From assembly GCA_020628065.1 (NCBI GenBank), contig JAHDFR010000019.1:1-43541 (forward strand): a DNA stretch of 43,541 nt, given 5' to 3'. A model generated the notes under the pieces. That model made no database searches, was not told the origin of the DNA, and saw nothing but the letters and a program-made list of their open reading frames with translations. How positions within the stretch are numbered: the first letter of the stretch is position 1; each line of letters begins with the position of its first letter. The position numbers and the translations under genes are program-made. Below, piece by piece: positions 1-9,168 of the stretch. The DNA is from Acidimicrobiales bacterium. Lineage in GTDB: Bacteria; Actinomycetota; Acidimicrobiia; Acidimicrobiales; SZUA-35.

Positions 1-2
1 TC

Positions 3-1124
3 TTCGCCTGGAAGGGCGAGACGCTTGAGGAGTACTGGTGGTGCACCGAGCAGGCGCTTCGTTGGCCTGACGACTTCGGTTCTCCCAACCTCATTTTGGA
101 CGATGGCGGCGACGCCACACTGTTAGTTCACAAAGGGGCCGAATACGAGGCTGTGGGATCTGTTCCCGATCCAACTGAGGATGATTCCGAAGAGTGGGTC
201 GTGGTGCTTGAGTTGATGAAGCGCCTCCAGCAGGAGGACCCGAAGCTCTTCACCGACATGGCCGACAAGGTGCGCGGTGTGTCGGAGGAGACGACCACCG
301 GCGTTCACCGCCTCTATGAGATGAAAGAGGCCGGCACACTTCAGTTCCCGGCTATCAATGTCAACGACGCGGTAACCAAGTCCAAGTTTGACAACAAGTA
401 CGGCACCCGGCATTCGCTTATCGATGGGATCAATCGCGGCACTGACGTGATGATCGGCGGGAAGGTTTGCGTCGTGTTGGGCTATGGCGATGTCGGCAAG
501 GGCTGTGCCGAGTCCCTGCGGGGCCAAGGCGCCCGCGTCGTCATCACCGAGATCGATCCGATCTGTGCTCTTCAAGCGGCTATGGACGGCTATGAGGTAA
601 CCACAATCGAGCGGGTGCTTGACACCGCTGATGTGTTCATTACCGCAACCGGAAACAAGGACATCCTCTCCGCTGACATGATGGCGGAGATGAAGCAGGG
701 CGCCATTGTCGGCAACATCGGACACTTCGACAACGAGATCGACATGGCCGGTCTGCTCCGACAAAGCGATATCCAGCGAATCAACATCAAGCCCCAGGTT
801 GACGAGTTCCGTTTCCCCGATGGCAAGAGCATCATCGTTTTGAGCGAAGGTCGTCTGCTCAACCTGGGCAACGCCACCGGCCATCCCAGTTTTGTGATGT
901 CCGCCAGCTTCACCAATCAGGTGCTGGCCCAGATCGAGTTGCACAAGAACGCCGAAGCCTATGGGACCGATGTGATCACCCTGCCCAAGGTGCTGGACGA
1001 AAAAGTGGCCCGATTGCACCTTGACGCCCTTGGCGTGAAGTTGACCAAGCTTTCCGAGGAGCAGGCTGACTACATCGGAGTTCCGGTTAACGGGCCCTAC
1101 AAGCCCGATCACTACCGCTACTGA
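3..1124 (+). CDS. ahcY: Adenosylhomocysteinase, 3' part (5' end outside window)
   Basis: Cleaves S-adenosylhomocysteine to adenosine and homocysteine in the cytosol, using bound NAD, as part of the methyl cycle. The frame is open from base 3, so the true start lies upstream; 373 residues are visible, about three quarters or more of a full-length enzyme. Visible marks are the substrate-domain segment [11 protein letters not shown] at the very start, the Rossmann loop [13 protein letters not shown], the [10 protein letters not shown] segment and the classic C-terminus KPDHYRY. An acidic insert of about 40 residues (around [10 protein letters not shown]) is the type found in many actinobacterial and proteobacterial enzymes. 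The next gene starts 59 bases downstream on the same strand. Identification is secure; only the N-terminus is unknown. Confidence 0.97.
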   Translation, partial: FAWKGETLEEYWWCTEQALRWPDDFGSPNLILDDGGDATLLVHKGAEYEAVGSVPDPTEDDSEEWVVVLELMKRLQQEDPKLFTDMADKVRGVSEETTTGVHRLYEMKEAGTLQFPAINVNDAVTKSKFDNKYGTRHSLIDGINRGTDVMIGGKVCVVLGYGDVGKGCAESLRGQGARVVITEIDPICALQAAMDGYEVTTIERVLDTADVFITATGNKDILSADMMAEMKQGAIVGNIGHFDNEIDMAGLLRQSDIQRINIKPQVDEFRFPDGKSIIVLSEGRLLNLGNATGHPSFVMSASFTNQVLAQIELHKNAEAYGTDVITLPKVLDEKVARLHLDALGVKLTKLSEEQADYIGVPVNGPYKPDHYRY

Positions 1125-1183
1125 GTCGGCGGACAACTTCACGTCTTCTCTCCGGGGCTTGGGTTGTGGCCGTTTGGTGATCG

Positions 1184-1840
1184 ATGTCAGACCCTTTGAC
1201 TACGGTCACAAGCGTGTTCATAAAACGTTGTCCGGGCTGTGGTGGCATCAGAGGCTCGCTCTGCGACGGCTGCCGCGTTCGGTTTGTCGGCGGGCGATTC
1301 ACCGGTGTTTGTTTTGACGCCGGGACGGTGACCGGTCGGGCATTGTCGCCCTATGACGAGTTTGCTCAGCGTGTTGTGCTGGCGGCCAAGAATGGCGGCC
1401 GAACCGACGTGCTCCAAGACTTGGGTTTGCTTGCGGCATCGATATGTGTCGATACCAGTTCTTCGGGTGACGCTTCCACGATTGTTACCTGGATTCCATC
1501 CAGCCGGTCAGGTTGGAGGACCCGTGGGTACGACCAGGGTCGCGTACTGGCTTGCGCTGTGGCTCGAGGCATGCGGCGGGCCCATCCGGGCCAATCCGGG
1601 GCTCGAGTCCGCCCGGGTCGACTTCTGCGTCGGGTTGATCGAGGTCAACAGACCGGTCGCTCCAGGACCGAGCGGTTGGTCGGACCAACGCTGCGGTGGC
1701 TGGGCACCGAAACCATCGACCGCCTGATCATCGTTGACGACGTGGTCACAACCGGTTCATCCCTGCAGGCGGCTGTCAGCCTGGCCCGCGCCAACGGTGC
1801 CCGCCAAGTCGACGCTGTGGCGCTGGCTGCGGTTGCCTAA
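1184..1840 (+). CDS. ComF-family phosphoribosyltransferase-like protein
   Basis: A 218-residue ComF/GntX-type protein. The N-terminus carries a four-cysteine zinc-knuckle pattern (CPGCGG then CDGC), and the C-terminal half is a type I phosphoribosyltransferase fold with the PRPP loop LIIVDDVVTTGSS at about residues 181-193. The upstream SRSGWRTRGYDQ segment is the usual ComF 'RGFNQ' site in diverged form. Family members aid DNA uptake in competent bacteria, but many non-competent bacteria keep one with unknown role. It sits 115 bases ahead of secA; the ribosome hibernation factor gene often found between comF and secA is absent. Start ATG is 1184. Family assignment is firm, the biochemical role is not. 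Confidence 0.85.
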   Translation: MSDPLTTVTSVFIKRCPGCGGIRGSLCDGCRVRFVGGRFTGVCFDAGTVTGRALSPYDEFAQRVVLAAKNGGRTDVLQDLGLLAASICVDTSSSGDASTIVTWIPSSRSGWRTRGYDQGRVLACAVARGMRRAHPGQSGARVRPGRLLRRVDRGQQTGRSRTERLVGPTLRWLGTETIDRLIIVDDVVTTGSSLQAAVSLARANGARQVDAVALAAVA

Positions 1841-1954
1841 GCCGCCATCCGCCCATCGAGGGTGGGTCGCCCGCTACTGCAACATCAAATCCAGCCGACA
1901 GGAACCGTTGACGCGCCAGCGTGGACACGCTGTGCCAGTAGACTTTTATATGCG

Positions 1955-4693
1955 ATGAAACTACTCGACAGAATTCTCAAAGCCGGCGACGGCAAGCGTC
2001 TGAAAGCGACGCAGAGCATTGTTGAACCCGTCAACGCTTTGGAACCGGAAATGCAGCGCCTGGACGACAGTGCTCTGCAGGCCAAGACCGCCGACTTCAA
2101 GCACCGACTGGACAACGGCGCCTCGATCGACGACCTTCTGGTGGAAGCATTCGCCGTCATCCGCGAGACGGCCTGGCGCCGAATGGGGCAACGTCACTAC
2201 GACGTCCAGTTAATGGGTGGCGCCGCACTGCACTGGGGTTCAGTGGCGGAAATGAAAACCGGCGAAGGAAAGACGCTGGTTTCAACGCTCGCCGTGTATC
2301 TGAACGCTTTGGCCGGCCAAGGCGTGCACTTGGTCACGGTCAACGAGTATTTGGCCACCCGCGATGCCGAGATGATGTCCCAGATTTACGACTGGCACGG
2401 CTTGACCACCGGACTGGTCGTGCCGGGTAACACCAATCAGGCGTTCAAACGTGAGCAGTACGGCTGTGATATCACCTACGGAACCAACAACGAGTTCGGT
2501 TTCGACTATCTCCGGGACAATATGGTCCGAACGCCGGACAACCGCACCCAGCGTCGGCACAGCTACGCCATCATCGACGAGATCGACTCCATCCTCATCG
2601 ACGAAGCCCGGACCCCGTTGATTATCTCCGGAAAGGTCCGTGGCGCCGCCGACATCTACTACCAGTTCGCCGACATCGCCAAACGCCTCCGACGCGACGA
2701 GGACTACGAGGTCGATGAAGAGAAGCGTCTGGTTGCTGTCACCGAAGCGGGAATCGGGCGAGTCGAGAGCATTCTTGACATCGAAAATCTCTATGCCGGC
2801 GTGCAGGGCGACCTGGTTCATCAGTTGAACTCGGCGTTGAAAGCCAAAGAACTGTTTCATCGGGACAAGGACTATCTGGTCAGCGACGGCGAGGTGAAGA
2901 TCGTTGATGAGTTCACCGGCCGAGTGCTGGATGGCCGTCGCTGGTCGGACGGCTTACACCAGGCGGTCGAGGCCAAAGAGAACGTAAAGATCAAAGACGA
3001 GCAGCAGACCCTGGCCACGGTGACGTTGCAGAACTACTTCCGGCTGTACGACAAGTTGGCCGGGATGACCGGTACTGCCCAGAGTGACGCCGCCGAGTTG
3101 GAGACCACCTACGGTCTAAGCGTGGTCCAGATACCGACCAACAAGCCGGTTGTTCGACTCGATCAGCCTGACCTGATCTACAAGACCGAAGACGGCAAGT
3201 TTGGAGCCGTTATCGACGACATTGAGCAAAGGGTGGCCGACGGCCAGCCGGTTCTGGTCGGAACCGCGTCGGTCGAGAAGTCGGAGAAGCTGAGTCGGCT
3301 CATGACCCAGCGGGGCGTGGCCCACGAAGTCCTCAACGCCAAAGCCCACTTCCGTGAGGCCGACATCGTGGCTCAGGCCGGCCAGCCGGGGGCGGTCACG
3401 GTGGCGACCAATATGGCCGGCCGGGGCGTCGACATCATGCTTGGCGGCAATCCGGAGAAGTTGGCGGAGGCTGACACCAAGGCCGAGGGGCTCGAGGCCG
3501 ACAGCGACGAAGCCGAGGCTTATTACGAGAAGCGGCTGGCTCACTGGCTGCCTGTCTGTGAGCGTGGTGGCGACGAAGTCCGAGACGCAGGTGGCCTCTA
3601 CGTGTTGGCCACCGAGCGGCACGAAGCCCGCCGAATCGACGATCAGCTACGGGGTCGCTCGGGCCGCCAGGGAGACCCGGGGGAGAGCCGCTTCTACCTG
3701 TCACTCGAAGACGACCTGATGCGAATCTTCGCCACCGGCGCCATGAACTGGGTGATGGATCGGGCATTGCCCGATGATGTGCCAATCGAGTCGAACATGG
3801 TCACCAAGTCGGTGGAGCGGGCCCAGAACACGGTGGAGCAACGAAACGCCGAAACTCGCAAGAACGTTCTGAAGTACGACGAGGTGTACAACCAGCAGCG
3901 CAAAGTGATTTACCAGCGCCGCGATCAAATTCTTGATGAGGGCGACCTTCGTCAAGATTCGCTGCAGGCCATCGAGGATGTGGGTGACTCGTTGATTGCC
4001 ACCCACTGTTATTCCAAACTGGACGACAGCTGGGATCTGGACTCGATGGTCACTGAGCTGCAGACCTTTTGGGAGACCGACCACACGACCGAATCGCTGT
4101 TTGAGGCTCGTAACGTTGACCAGCTCCGAGATCTTGTGGTTACCGAGGGAACCGACCGCTATCTGGCTCGGGAGTCCCAACTGGGCGAGACGGTCATGCG
4201 ACAGGTCGAGCGCCAGGTCATGTTGCAGCTCATCGATCAACGGTGGCGAGACCACTTGACCGAGATGGCTCACCTGAGAGAGGGCATCAATCTCCGTGCT
4301 ATGGGCCAGCGTGATCCGCTGACCGAGTGGCAGAGCGAAGGCTTCGACCTTTTCAAGGAGATGATGCACTCGCTCAACGTCGACTACATCCGTTACATCA
4401 TGCATGTCGAGGTGGTTCAGCCCAAGCCGGCCGAGACCACGACCGATGAAGGCGTGGAGCAGGGGACCAACGGCTCTCAGGCCCAAGGGCAGACTCAGAT
4501 AGCCCAGGCCACCACCGGCAAACGGCTGGAGACCACCGATGTTGTGGCCTCAAAAGAGGGCTCGGACGAAGCCCAGCCCGAGAAGACAGCCGATTCAGCC
4601 CAGCCTTTCGTTAAGGACGAATGGGATAAGACCCCTCGCAACGCCCCATGTCCTTGTGGTAGCGGCAAGAAGTTCAAGCACTGTCACGGCTGA
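1955..4693 (+). CDS. secA: Preprotein translocase ATPase SecA
   Basis: Motor ATPase that drives unfolded preproteins through SecYEG at the cytoplasmic membrane. 912 residues from ATG 1955 (MKLLDRILKAGDGKRLK), the typical SecA N-terminus; the frame is open further upstream, but that stretch does not look like SecA. Walker A is MKTGEGKT near residue 99, the Walker B/DEAD-type segment DEIDSILIDEARTPLI is near 208, and the second ATPase domain contains TNMAGRGVDI and the arginine-finger region QLRGRSGRQGDPG. The extreme C-terminus has the zinc-binding CPCGSGKKFKHCHG motif, preceded by a low-complexity acidic linker. That zinc tail is the SecB/ribosome-binding type and is not kept in all actinobacterial SecA proteins. 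prfB follows after 32 bases. Confidence 0.98.
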   Translation: MKLLDRILKAGDGKRLKATQSIVEPVNALEPEMQRLDDSALQAKTADFKHRLDNGASIDDLLVEAFAVIRETAWRRMGQRHYDVQLMGGAALHWGSVAEMKTGEGKTLVSTLAVYLNALAGQGVHLVTVNEYLATRDAEMMSQIYDWHGLTTGLVVPGNTNQAFKREQYGCDITYGTNNEFGFDYLRDNMVRTPDNRTQRRHSYAIIDEIDSILIDEARTPLIISGKVRGAADIYYQFADIAKRLRRDEDYEVDEEKRLVAVTEAGIGRVESILDIENLYAGVQGDLVHQLNSALKAKELFHRDKDYLVSDGEVKIVDEFTGRVLDGRRWSDGLHQAVEAKENVKIKDEQQTLATVTLQNYFRLYDKLAGMTGTAQSDAAELETTYGLSVVQIPTNKPVVRLDQPDLIYKTEDGKFGAVIDDIEQRVADGQPVLVGTASVEKSEKLSRLMTQRGVAHEVLNAKAHFREADIVAQAGQPGAVTVATNMAGRGVDIMLGGNPEKLAEADTKAEGLEADSDEAEAYYEKRLAHWLPVCERGGDEVRDAGGLYVLATERHEARRIDDQLRGRSGRQGDPGESRFYLSLEDDLMRIFATGAMNWVMDRALPDDVPIESNMVTKSVERAQNTVEQRNAETRKNVLKYDEVYNQQRKVIYQRRDQILDEGDLRQDSLQAIEDVGDSLIATHCYSKLDDSWDLDSMVTELQTFWETDHTTESLFEARNVDQLRDLVVTEGTDRYLARESQLGETVMRQVERQVMLQLIDQRWRDHLTEMAHLREGINLRAMGQRDPLTEWQSEGFDLFKEMMHSLNVDYIRYIMHVEVVQPKPAETTTDEGVEQGTNGSQAQGQTQIAQATTGKRLETTDVVASKEGSDEAQPEKTADSAQPFVKDEWDKTPRNAPCPCGSGKKFKHCHG

Positions 4694-4725
4694 CAGCCCT
4701 CGACGTTGCTAGCGTCAAAGGAACG

Positions 4726-5838
4726 ATGGCCGATCTAACCGAGGAACTCAAGGCTCTCCGCCACGAGCTGGATGAAGCTCATACCTATCTGCGGATAGAA
4801 GAGCTTCGAGCCCGGCTTCCGCAGCTGGAGACGGAAATGGGTCGCCCCGATCTATGGGACGACCCCGAGCGGGCGCGCGTCGTGCAGACGGAGTTCACCG
4901 CCGTCAAAGACGACCTCGATCTCTTCGATCGACTGTCGGGCGAAATCGAAGATGCCGACGCCATGATTGAACTGGCCCGGGAGGAGTCGGACCAGGATCT
5001 TGAGGTCGAGGCCGGCGAGCTGGTCAGCGGGTTGGCTGATGAATTTTCTGCTCTTCAGTTGCGGGCCCTGTTCACTGGTGGCTATGACGAGGGTGACGCC
5101 GTCTGTGAAGTCCACTCGGGGGCCGGGGGAACAGATTCCCAGGACTGGGCCGAGATGCTGTTGTCGATGTACCGCAAGTGGGCACAGAGCCGAGGATTCG
5201 AGTTCGAGCTGACAGATAGCCAGGCCGGGCAGGAGGCGGGCATCACATCAGCCGACTTTGTCATTCGCGGTCGCCATGCTTACGGTTGGTTGCAAGCCGA
5301 GCGTGGAGTGCACCGACTGGTCCGAATCTCGCCGTTCGACTCAAATGCCCGGCGACACACAGCGTTTGCCTCGTTTGGAGTGGTTCCCTACATCGAGGAC
5401 GCCACCGACCAGGTTGACATCGATGAAAAGGATCTTCGGGTTGACGTCTTCCGGTCGTCAGGTGCCGGTGGGCAACACGTCAACACCACCGATTCCGCGG
5501 TTCGTATCACCCACCTGCCGAGCGGCATCGTCGTTTCCTGCCAGAACGAGCGGAGCCAGCACCAGAACAAGGACCGCTGTATGCAGATGCTGGCGATGAA
5601 ACTGGTGGATCTTGAGCGTCAGAAACGCGAAGCCAAGCTGGCTGAAGAGGCCGGCGAGTCCAAGAAAGTCGAGTGGGGAAGTCAGATTCGCAGCTACGTG
5701 CTGCAGCCGTACCAGCAGGTGAAGGATGAACGAAGCGGGTTCACTTCAGGAAACCCCGATGGCGTCCTGGGCGGCGAGGTTGGCCAGTTCATGGAAGCCT
5801 GGCTTCGATGGCGCCGAGCGGGCGGCGACAAGAACTAA
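4726..5838 (+). CDS. prfB: Peptide chain release factor 2
   Basis: RF2 terminates translation at UGA and UAA on the ribosome. 370 residues starting at ATG 4726, with a Shine-Dalgarno-like AAAGGAA just upstream. The stop-codon reading tripeptide SPF lies at about residue 203 (RISPFDSNARRH) and the peptidyl-hydrolysis GGQ at about 248 (SGAGGQHVNTTDSAV). There is no in-frame UGA and no frameshift near codon 25, so the programmed +1 autoregulation known from E. coli is not used here. Because RF2 competes with selenocysteine insertion at UGA, its presence is relevant to the UGA-containing gene at 18.4 kb. Confidence 0.97.
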   Translation: MADLTEELKALRHELDEAHTYLRIEELRARLPQLETEMGRPDLWDDPERARVVQTEFTAVKDDLDLFDRLSGEIEDADAMIELAREESDQDLEVEAGELVSGLADEFSALQLRALFTGGYDEGDAVCEVHSGAGGTDSQDWAEMLLSMYRKWAQSRGFEFELTDSQAGQEAGITSADFVIRGRHAYGWLQAERGVHRLVRISPFDSNARRHTAFASFGVVPYIEDATDQVDIDEKDLRVDVFRSSGAGGQHVNTTDSAVRITHLPSGIVVSCQNERSQHQNKDRCMQMLAMKLVDLERQKREAKLAEEAGESKKVEWGSQIRSYVLQPYQQVKDERSGFTSGNPDGVLGGEVGQFMEAWLRWRRAGGDKN

Positions 5839-5853
5839 GCTGTAGAGGTTGGT

Positions 5854-5869
5854 TCGGCCCGGTGGCCGA
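5854..5869 (+). terminator. Short hairpin after prfB
   Basis: A 6-bp perfect stem (TCGGCC/GGCCGA) with a CGGT loop lies 15 bases after the prfB stop. There is no T-run, so it may be a weak terminator or a processing/pausing element between prfB and ftsE. Confidence 0.25.
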
Positions 5870-5935
5870 TCCATCTGCAGGAGGCACTCCGGGTCGACCG
5901 GACGTCAGCCCATGGCAAAAGGAAGCGGCAGCTGA

Positions 5936-6616
5936 ATGATCAAACTCGAAGGCGTTTCAAAGGCTTATCCCCAACAGGATCGCCCTGCGCTACTCGATGC
6001 CTACGTGGATATCACCAAAGGCGAGTTTGTGTTCCTTGTCGGTCCATCCGGGTCCGGCAAATCGACATTTCTCCGTCTGCTGAATAAGCAGGAAGAGCCC
6101 GATACCGGCCGGATATTTGTGGCCGGAAAGGACATCGGCCAGATGTCGGGCTGGAAGGTGCCGATGCTGCGTCGCAACATCGGGTCGATCTTTCAGGACT
6201 TCAAGCTGCTCCCGACCAAGACGGTGGCCGAGAACGTCGCTTTTGCCCTCGAAGTCATCGGACGGCCTCGTGGCGTGATCAAGTCGCAGGTCCCCGCTAT
6301 CTGCGAGCTTGTTGGCTTGGGCGACAAGATGACCAAGTACCCCGATCAGCTTTCTGGCGGCGAGCAGCAGAGAGTCTCGATAGCCCGAGCTTTCGTTAAT
6401 CGGCCGTTGATTCTGCTGGCCGACGAGCCAACCGGAAACTTGGATCCCCAGACCTCAATCGGCATCATGAGGCTGTTGGACCGTATCAATAAAACTGGCA
6501 CCACTGTTGTTATGGCCAGTCACGACCGAGGCATCGTTGACACGATGCGTAAGCGGGTCATCGAACTTTCACACGGGTCCATTGTTCGCGACCAGGCCCG
6601 CGGCGTCTACGAGTAA
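5936..6616 (+). CDS. ftsE: Cell division ATP-binding protein FtsE
   Basis: ABC-type ATPase that works with FtsX to activate peptidoglycan hydrolases at the division site. 226 residues. Walker A is GPSGSGKST at about residues 36-44, the Q-loop is in [10 protein letters not shown], the ABC signature LSGGEQQR is near residue 140, Walker B with [12 protein letters not shown] is near 158, and the switch histidine is in MASHDRG. The Q-loop segment 'FQDFKLL' is characteristic of FtsE rather than other ABC ATPases. An AAAAGGAAG element lies ahead of ATG 5936. ftsX follows after 39 bases, giving the standard ftsEX pair. Confidence 0.97.
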   Translation: MIKLEGVSKAYPQQDRPALLDAYVDITKGEFVFLVGPSGSGKSTFLRLLNKQEEPDTGRIFVAGKDIGQMSGWKVPMLRRNIGSIFQDFKLLPTKTVAENVAFALEVIGRPRGVIKSQVPAICELVGLGDKMTKYPDQLSGGEQQRVSIARAFVNRPLILLADEPTGNLDPQTSIGIMRLLDRINKTGTTVVMASHDRGIVDTMRKRVIELSHGSIVRDQARGVYE

Positions 6617-6655
6617 CGAAATCGGAGACTGCCGAGACCGGCGATCGAGATCACC

Positions 6656-7549
6656 ATGGCAATTCGCATTGACTACCTCTTCAAGGAAACCGGACAGAAC
6701 CTGGTCCGGAACCCCTCACTTAGTTTGGCCACGATTCTTACCGTGGCCGTTTCGCTTTCGTTGATGGGCGTCGCTCTGCTTGTTCAGCGGGGCGTCGACC
6801 GCATCAACACCTCGTTTAAAGACGAGGTGGAGTTTGTGGTTTGGCTGGATGTGGACATTCAGAACGAGCAGATTCAGGCCGTTCAGAACTTCCTCGACTC
6901 CACGCCGTTCGTGGACTCGTCCGACTACATCGACCGAGAAGCAACGTACGAAGAATTCCAGAACTTCTTCGCCGAGGAGCCGGAGCTACTCCAGCTGGTC
7001 GAGCCTGATAGTCTCCCGACCTCGTTCCAAGTGAAACCCAGCGATGCCAATGTTGAGCTCATCCGAGAGCTCGGTACCGAAATCGAGACCATCGCCGGGG
7101 TGAGCGATGTCGAGTTCGCCACCGACAACATCAAGGCCATCAGCGACTTCTCTCAGGGGTCCTCGACCGTGATGGCGGTCGCCGCTCTGTTCGCCGCCGG
7201 GGCAGCAGCGTTGCTCATGTACAACTCCATCCGTACCGCGGTGTTCGCCCGAAGACGGGAGATCGAGGTGATGCGCCTCGTTGGAGCCACCAAGTGGTTC
7301 ATCCGTATCCCGTTCATGCTGGAAGGTCTCCTGCAGGGGCTGATGGGGGCGTTCCTGTCGATTTTCACCGTTTTCGCCGTAAACAGGTTGACAGACTCCT
7401 TCTTCACCGACCTGGGGAGCTATGTCTTCCGGGACTTTGCGGTGCCCAACCTGCAGGTGCTGAGTATCGGATTCATCTTGTTGCTCATCGGTGCAGCCAT
7501 CGGTGCCGTTGGTGCCGGTGTTGCCGTCACCCGCTACCTTGACGCCTAG
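6656..7549 (+). CDS. ftsX: Cell division protein FtsX
   Basis: Membrane partner of FtsE; it transmits ATPase-driven changes to extracellular cell-wall hydrolases. 297 residues: a short cytoplasmic N-terminus (MAIRIDYLFKETGQNLVRNPSLS), a first transmembrane segment at about 21-42, a large extracytoplasmic domain of about 120 residues, and three further transmembrane segments in the C-terminal half (around 172-195, 220-245 and 265-292). Before the third is the conserved cytoplasmic sequence RRREIEVMRLVGATKWFIR, diagnostic of the FtsX permease family. In many actinobacteria smpB follows ftsX; here smpB is about 4.5 kb away on the opposite strand. Confidence 0.96.
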   Translation: MAIRIDYLFKETGQNLVRNPSLSLATILTVAVSLSLMGVALLVQRGVDRINTSFKDEVEFVVWLDVDIQNEQIQAVQNFLDSTPFVDSSDYIDREATYEEFQNFFAEEPELLQLVEPDSLPTSFQVKPSDANVELIRELGTEIETIAGVSDVEFATDNIKAISDFSQGSSTVMAVAALFAAGAAALLMYNSIRTAVFARRREIEVMRLVGATKWFIRIPFMLEGLLQGLMGAFLSIFTVFAVNRLTDSFFTDLGSYVFRDFAVPNLQVLSIGFILLLIGAAIGAVGAGVAVTRYLDA

Positions 7550-7572
7550 ACCCGGCACGTTCGAGCCCTCCT

Positions 7573-7593
7573 AGCCGCTGATTCCCAGCGGTT
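7573..7593 (+). terminator. Hairpin terminator candidate after ftsX
   Basis: Stem AGCCGCTG/CAGCGGTT (8 pairs including one G-T wobble) with loop ATTCC, 23 bases after the ftsX stop, followed by TGGGTTT. It would end the ftsEX transcript before the next gene at 7621. The T-tract is poor. Confidence 0.45.
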
Positions 7594-7620
7594 GGGTTTG
7601 CGGTCGCTATCGTTTCTGCC

Positions 7621-9168
7621 ATGACAATCTTCATTGCCGTGGTGGCGATCGTGGTCGTCGTGTTGATCATTCTGGCGGTGCAGGATCTCCTACAGGTCCG
7701 TCACGCCATCAGAAGGAACTTCCCGGTTATCGGCAGACTCCGATATGGGTTGGAGAAGATCGGACCCGAGCTTCGGCAGTACATCGTTACCGACAACGAT
7801 GAGGAGCGCCCGTTCTCACGAGATCAGCGTCGATGGGTGTATTCGACGGCCAAGAAGGAGAATCAGTACTTCGGGTTTGGTACCGACAACAAGATGGATC
7901 GGCCGCAGTACCCGATCGTGCGCCAAGCTGCCTTTCCCTATCAGCCTCCGGCCGTCGATAATGCAACCAACGGCAACCAGGATGAAACCTATCTGCCCTG
8001 CGCAAAGGTCCTCGGCGAGTGGCGGGAGCGCACGGGAGCGTTCCGGCCGTCGTCAGCCGTCAGCATCTCGGCAATGAGTTTTGGTTCGCTCTCCGGTCCT
8101 GCCATCGAGGCGCTCAACCGAGGAGCAGAAATCGCCGGGTGTCTGCACAACACCGGCGAAGGTGGCGTCAGCCACCACCATCGACACGGGGGCGAGTTGA
8201 TCTTCCAGCTCGGAACCGGGTACTTCGGAGCTCGTCGGCCTGATGGAGGTTTCGACCTCGACAAAGCAGTGGAGCTCGTGGGGGCAACTCCGGCGATCAA
8301 AGCCATCGAGATCAAACTAAGTCAGGGAGCCAAGCCTGGACTCGGCGGACGGCTTCCCGCCGCCAAGGTAACACCGGAGATTGCCGAAGCCAGGGGTGTT
8401 CCAGTGGGCATCACGGTGGCCAGCCCAGCCCACCACACTGCCTTCGGTGACGTGGCATCGATGATCGACTTTATTGAAACGGTCTCAGCGGCCTGCGGCG
8501 TACCAGTCGGCATCAAGTCGGCGGTTGGTGACCGCCGCTTCTGGTCTGAGCTGGCGGAAGAGATGCGCCGCACCGGTCGAGGGCCTGACTTCATCGCCAT
8601 TGATGGGGGAGAGGGCGGAACCGGCGCAGCCCCATTGGCGTTCTCGGATCACGTTTCTTTGCCGTATCGGTTGGCCATGGCCGAGGTGTACAAGTCGTTT
8701 GCCGCCCATCAGATGCATCAGAAAGTTGTGTGGGTTGGTGCCGGCAAGCTTGGCTTCCCGGTAGAAGGACTGTTGGCCATGACGCTGGGGGCCGACATGT
8801 TGGCGGTCGGACGGGAGGCGATGCTGGCCGCCGGGTGTATTCAGGCTCAGATCTGCCACACCGGGCATTGCCCAACCGGGGTGGCGACCCACAGCAAGTG
8901 GTTGACGAGGGGCCTTGATCCGACCGACAAGTCGGTCAGGGTGGCCAACTACATCATGAACCTCAGGCGAGAACTACGCCATCTGGCCAACGCCTGCGGG
9001 AAGTCTCACCCTGCCCTGGTCGAGGGAACGTCTATTGATCTTTTGCTCGGGGGTAACAACTTGACGTCGGTCTGGGACCACTACGGGTACGACGAAACCA
9101 GCAGAGGGCTGGCCTCTAACCGGCTTGATGAGGTTGCCGGACTGCTGGAAGGCTCGGCCGCCCAATGA
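7621..9168 (+). CDS. FMN-binding glutamate synthase family protein (membrane-anchored, stand-alone)
   Basis: A 515-residue protein of the stand-alone GltS-like family: an N-terminal transmembrane helix (about residues 3-22), then a region matching the FMN/2-oxoglutarate-binding synthase domain of glutamate synthase large subunit. Visible marks are GEGGVSHHHRHGGELIFQLGTGYFG, IEIKLSQGAKPGLGGRLP, DGGEGGTGAAPLAF, and the 3Fe-4S ligand pattern CIQAQICHTGHCPTGVATH (Cx5Cx4C) near residue 406. It lacks the glutaminase domain and the GXGXG beta-helix of true glutamate synthase, so ammonia-dependent or other oxidoreductase activity is possible; the family's reaction is not well established. Its stop overlaps the start of the next gene (ATGA), implying translational coupling. 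Confidence 0.88.
   Translation: MTIFIAVVAIVVVVLIILAVQDLLQVRHAIRRNFPVIGRLRYGLEKIGPELRQYIVTDNDEERPFSRDQRRWVYSTAKKENQYFGFGTDNKMDRPQYPIVRQAAFPYQPPAVDNATNGNQDETYLPCAKVLGEWRERTGAFRPSSAVSISAMSFGSLSGPAIEALNRGAEIAGCLHNTGEGGVSHHHRHGGELIFQLGTGYFGARRPDGGFDLDKAVELVGATPAIKAIEIKLSQGAKPGLGGRLPAAKVTPEIAEARGVPVGITVASPAHHTAFGDVASMIDFIETVSAACGVPVGIKSAVGDRRFWSELAEEMRRTGRGPDFIAIDGGEGGTGAAPLAFSDHVSLPYRLAMAEVYKSFAAHQMHQKVVWVGAGKLGFPVEGLLAMTLGADMLAVGREAMLAAGCIQAQICHTGHCPTGVATHSKWLTRGLDPTDKSVRVANYIMNLRRELRHLANACGKSHPALVEGTSIDLLLGGNNLTSVWDHYGYDETSRGLASNRLDEVAGLLEGSAAQ

Noticed and set aside
123-1142. Long open frame antisense to ahcY (339 codons)
   Set aside because: It mirrors a fully conserved enzyme, and its translation shows no recognisable domain. 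GC-rich codon use commonly opens the opposite strand.
4726-4830. Programmed frameshift in prfB
   Set aside because: The reading frame is continuous from ATG 4726 with no early in-frame UGA and no CUU-UGA slip site.
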